Assembly: GCA_013695075.1 (NCBI GenBank)
Contig: JACDBE010000212.1
Coordinates: 1-9,607, forward strand
Source: Acidimicrobiia bacterium
Lineage (GTDB): Bacteria; Actinomycetota; Acidimicrobiia; Spongiisociales; UBA5794
Length of the DNA stretch: 9,607 nucleotides
Reading direction: 5' to 3'
In this document: positions 7,488 to 9,607 of the stretch, one piece after another
How positions within the stretch are numbered: the stretch's first letter is position 1
How the letters are laid out: every line of letters starts with the position of its first letter
Made by a program: the position numbers and the translations under genes
The notes under the pieces: generated by a model
The model's database searches: none
What the model was told of the DNA's origin: nothing
The model's input: the letters and a program-made list of their open reading frames with translations, nothing else

Positions 7488-8321
7488 ATGGCTGTAAGAA
7501 AGCTCAAACCAACCTCGCCCGGTCGCCGTTTCCAGACCGTATCCGACTTCGAGGCGGTGACTACCGACAAGCCGGAGAAGTCACTGCTCGCCAAGCAGAA
7601 GCGGTCGTCGGGACGCAACGCCTACGGGCGCATCACCTCGCGCCATCGTGGCGGGGGACACAAGAAGCGCTACCGCCTCGTCGACTTCCTGCGCAGCAAG
7701 GACGGGGTCCCCGCCAAGGTGGCCACCATCGAATACGACCCCAACCGCAACGCCCGCATCGCCCTGCTGCACTACCTCGACGGCGAGAAGCGGTACATCA
7801 TCGCCCCGCTGGGTGTGGCCGTCGGCGACATGCTGGAGTCTGGGTCGGGGGCCGACATACGCCCCGGCAACGCCCTCCCGTTGCGCAACATCCCCACCGG
7901 CACCGTGGTTCACAACGTGGAGATGCGGCCCGGGGGAGGCGCCAGGATGGGCCGCTCGGCGGGTACCGCCATCCAGCTCATGTCCAAGGAGGCCAACGTC
8001 GCCCTGCTCCGCCTCCCCTCGGGGGAGATGCGCCAGGTGGCGCTCGACTGCCGGGCCACCGTCGGCCAGGTGGGCAACACCGAAGCGGAGCTGGTGAAGG
8101 TCGGCAAGGCGGGACGCAGCCGCTGGCGGGGCAAGCGCCCGCAGACCCGTGGGGTCGCCATGAACCCGGTCGATCACCCGCTCGGTGGCGGCGAGGGTCG
8201 CAGCTCGGGGGGGCGGCACCCGGTGAGCCCCTGGGGCAAGCCGGAGGGAAGGACGAGACGCAAGAACAACGCGTCCGACAAGTACATCGTCCGTCGTCGG
8301 GCGAAGAAGGGCCGCAGGTGA
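7488..8321 (+). CDS. rplB: 50S ribosomal protein uL2 (L2)
   Basis: 277 residues, the normal length. uL2 is a core 23S rRNA-binding protein needed for subunit association and for shaping the peptidyl-transferase centre. Family blocks are the N-terminal KLKPTSPGRRFQTV, GRITSRHRGGGHKKRYR (about 46-62), YDPNRNARIALL (about 84-95), the RSAGT region, and the C-terminal GVAMNPVDHPLGGGEGRSSGGRHPVSPWGK. The conserved His of VDHP (H230; His229 in E. coli mature numbering) is kept, but the second His of the usual DHPHGGGEG loop is Leu (L232, codon 8181-8183). GAGG at 7475-7478 lies 9 bases before the ATG. rpsS follows after a 21-base spacer, the longest inside this operon. Confidence 0.98.
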   Translation: MAVRKLKPTSPGRRFQTVSDFEAVTTDKPEKSLLAKQKRSSGRNAYGRITSRHRGGGHKKRYRLVDFLRSKDGVPAKVATIEYDPNRNARIALLHYLDGEKRYIIAPLGVAVGDMLESGSGADIRPGNALPLRNIPTGTVVHNVEMRPGGGARMGRSAGTAIQLMSKEANVALLRLPSGEMRQVALDCRATVGQVGNTEAELVKVGKAGRSRWRGKRPQTRGVAMNPVDHPLGGGEGRSSGGRHPVSPWGKPEGRTRRKNNASDKYIVRRRAKKGRR

Positions 8322-8342
8322 ACCGATGAACCGAGGTGAGCC

Positions 8343-8621
8343 ATGACGAGAAGCCTGAAGAAGGGTCCCTTCGTAGACGAGCACCTGCTGCGCAAGGTGG
8401 AGACCGCCAACGACAAGGGGGAGAAGCGGGTCATCCGTACCTGGAGCCGTCGCTCCACGGTGATCCCCGAGATGGTGGGTCACACCATTGCGGTGCACGA
8501 CGGGAGAAAGCACGTCCCGGTGTACGTCACCGAGTCGATGGTGGGCCACAAGCTGGGCGAGTTCGCCCCCACCCGCACCTTCCGCGGCCACTCCGGGGAA
8601 AAGGCGGCGAGACGGCGATGA
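8343..8621 (+). CDS. rpsS: 30S ribosomal protein uS19 (S19)
   Basis: 92 residues, the standard length. uS19 sits in the 30S head with uS13 and contacts the A-site finger of 23S rRNA. The sequence is highly typical: MTRSLKKGPFVDEHLLRKV at the N-terminus, RRSTVIPEMVGHTIAVHDGR in the middle and HKLGEFAPTRTFRGHSG at the end. GAGGTGA at 8333-8339 is a good ribosome-binding site 3 bases before the ATG, in the spacer after rplB. Its TGA overlaps the rplV ATG by 4 bases (ATGA). Confidence 0.98.
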   Translation: MTRSLKKGPFVDEHLLRKVETANDKGEKRVIRTWSRRSTVIPEMVGHTIAVHDGRKHVPVYVTESMVGHKLGEFAPTRTFRGHSGEKAARRR

Positions 8622-8959
8622 AGGTACGTGCCCAGGCCAAGTACATCCGGCAGTCCCCGTACAAGGTGCGGCGGGTGCTCGACCTGGTGCGGGGGCTCCC
8701 CGTGCCTGAGGCTCGTGACGTGCTCACCTTCACCAACCGGCGCGCCTCGGACCCGGTGCGCAAGGTGCTCGACTCGGCGGTGGCCAACGCCGAGCACAAC
8801 CTGGCCCTCGACGCCGAGGAGCTGGTGGTCGCCGAGGCTTTTGCCGATGAGGGACCCACCCTGAAGCGGTGGCGCCCCCGGGCCCGGGGCCGGGCCACCC
8901 GCATCCGCAAGCGCACCAGCCACATCACCATCGTCGTCGGAGACGGAGAGGAGGACTGA
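8618..8959 (+). CDS. rplV: 50S ribosomal protein uL22 (L22)
   Basis: 113 residues, in the normal range. uL22 binds all domains of 23S rRNA, and its beta-hairpin lines the peptide tunnel opposite uL4. Typical parts are KYIRQSPYKVRRVLDLVRG near the N-terminus, the VANAEHNLALDAEELVV region, and the hairpin and C-terminal strand GPTLKRWRPRARGRATRIRK followed by RTSHITIVVGD. The start ATG at 8618 lies inside the rpsS stop region with only a weak upstream purine stretch, so it is probably coupled to rpsS. Its last base is the first base of the rpsC ATG (TGATG). Confidence 0.97.
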   Translation: MKVRAQAKYIRQSPYKVRRVLDLVRGLPVPEARDVLTFTNRRASDPVRKVLDSAVANAEHNLALDAEELVVAEAFADEGPTLKRWRPRARGRATRIRKRTSHITIVVGDGEED

Positions 8960-9607
8960 TGGGACAGAAGATCCACCCGTACGGCCTCCGCCTCGGCATC
9001 GTGACCGACTGGAAGTCGCGCTGGTACTCCGAGAAGGACTACGCCGCCAACGTCAACCAGGATCACCAGATCCGCAGCTACCTGCGTTCCCAGCTGAAGC
9101 GGGGTGCCCTGTCGCGCATCGACATCGAGCGCATCGGCAACTCCAAGGTCCAGGTCGACGTCCACACCGCCCGCCCCGGCGTGGTCATCGGCCGCGGCGG
9201 CTCGGAGGCGGAACGGCTCCGCTCCGGTCTGGAGAAGCTGACCAAGCGCATCGTCAAGTTCAACGTGATCGAGGTGCAGAACGCCGAGCTCGACGCCGTC
9301 CTGCTGGCCCGCAGCGTCGCCGACCAGCTGGAGGGTCGGGTCGCCTTCCGCCGCGCCATGAAGCGGACGGTGGCCACCGCCCTCAAAGCCGGCGCCGAGG
9401 GGGTGCGGGTCCAGGCCGCCGGTCGCCTCGGTGGTGCCGACATGGGACGCCGCGAGTGGTACCTGGAGGGTCGGGTGCCGCTGCACACGCTGCGCGCCGA
9501 CATCGACTTCGGCCAGGCCACCGCCGCCACCACGGTGGGGGCCATCGGGGTGCAGGTGTGGGTGTACAAGGGCGACGTGCTCCATTCCGCCACCGCCGGG
9601 CGGGAAA
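8959..9607 (+). CDS. rpsC: 30S ribosomal protein uS3 (S3), 3' end outside window
   Basis: 216 codons are visible from ATG 8959 to the window edge with no stop, so the gene is cut at its 3' end. uS3 is a 30S head protein at the mRNA entry tunnel with helicase-related activity. It begins MGQKIHPYGLRLGIVTDWKS. A KH domain carries the GXXG loop as VVIGRGGSE (G78-G81), and the S3 C-terminal domain follows with GRLGGADMGRREWYLEGRVP and LRADIDFG. The usual TxYGxIGVKVWI run reads TTVGAIGVQVWV, a mild departure. A strong ribosome-binding site (GGAGG, 8950-8954) lies 4 bases before the ATG, which overlaps the rplV stop by one base. The visible part already reaches the end of the conserved S3 domain; only a variable tail is likely missing. 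Confidence 0.96.
   Translation, partial: MGQKIHPYGLRLGIVTDWKSRWYSEKDYAANVNQDHQIRSYLRSQLKRGALSRIDIERIGNSKVQVDVHTARPGVVIGRGGSEAERLRSGLEKLTKRIVKFNVIEVQNAELDAVLLARSVADQLEGRVAFRRAMKRTVATALKAGAEGVRVQAAGRLGGADMGRREWYLEGRVPLHTLRADIDFGQATAATTVGAIGVQVWVYKGDVLHSATAGRE

Overview
The window is a strongly GC-rich bacterial chromosome segment. It carries the start of the main ribosomal-protein gene block on the + strand, behind two unrelated genes. The protein sequences (short uS12 beginning VPTVEQMVRKGR, EF-G, uL2 with a HPVSPWGKPEGRTRR tail) and the GTG/ATG starts with many 1-8 nt overlaps suggest an actinobacterium. A lineage near Acidimicrobiia is my best guess, but it rests on remembered family resemblance and no search was possible.

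Layout. 1-703 (+): 3' part of a PAPS-dependent sulfotransferase gene, cut by the window edge. 704-911: convergent intergenic gap with an imperfect hairpin. 912-2081 (-): an ORC/Cdc6-like P-loop ATPase with a probable C-terminal winged helix, of unknown function. 2082-2405: divergent control region with short repeats, a -10-like TATACT and a leader of about 195 nt. 2406-5335 (+): rpsL-rpsG-fusA (str operon), almost without spacers. 5336-5570: a 235-bp gap where tuf is often found. It holds no tuf, but does hold a promoter-like TTGCTC-18-TACACT and a leader with three predicted hairpins. 5571-9607 (+): rpsJ-rplC-rplD-rplW-rplB-rpsS-rplV-rpsC (S10 operon), continuing past the edge.

The str and S10 genes encode parts of both ribosomal subunits plus the translocase EF-G. 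Overlapping stop/start codons imply translational coupling, so each cluster is probably controlled mostly at its promoter and leader. The two leaders are nearly equal in length (about 195 and 192 nt) and lie behind related -10 sequences, so parallel control is plausible.

No wholly new system is evident. The points most worth a second look are the structured rpsJ leader in place of tuf, the rpsL leader with a 12-bp palindrome, a His-to-Leu change in the conserved uL2 loop near the peptidyl-transferase centre, changes in EF-G domain IV, and the uncharacterised ATPase divergent from rpsL where rpoC is often found. No tRNA, rRNA, CRISPR array or insertion sequence was seen.
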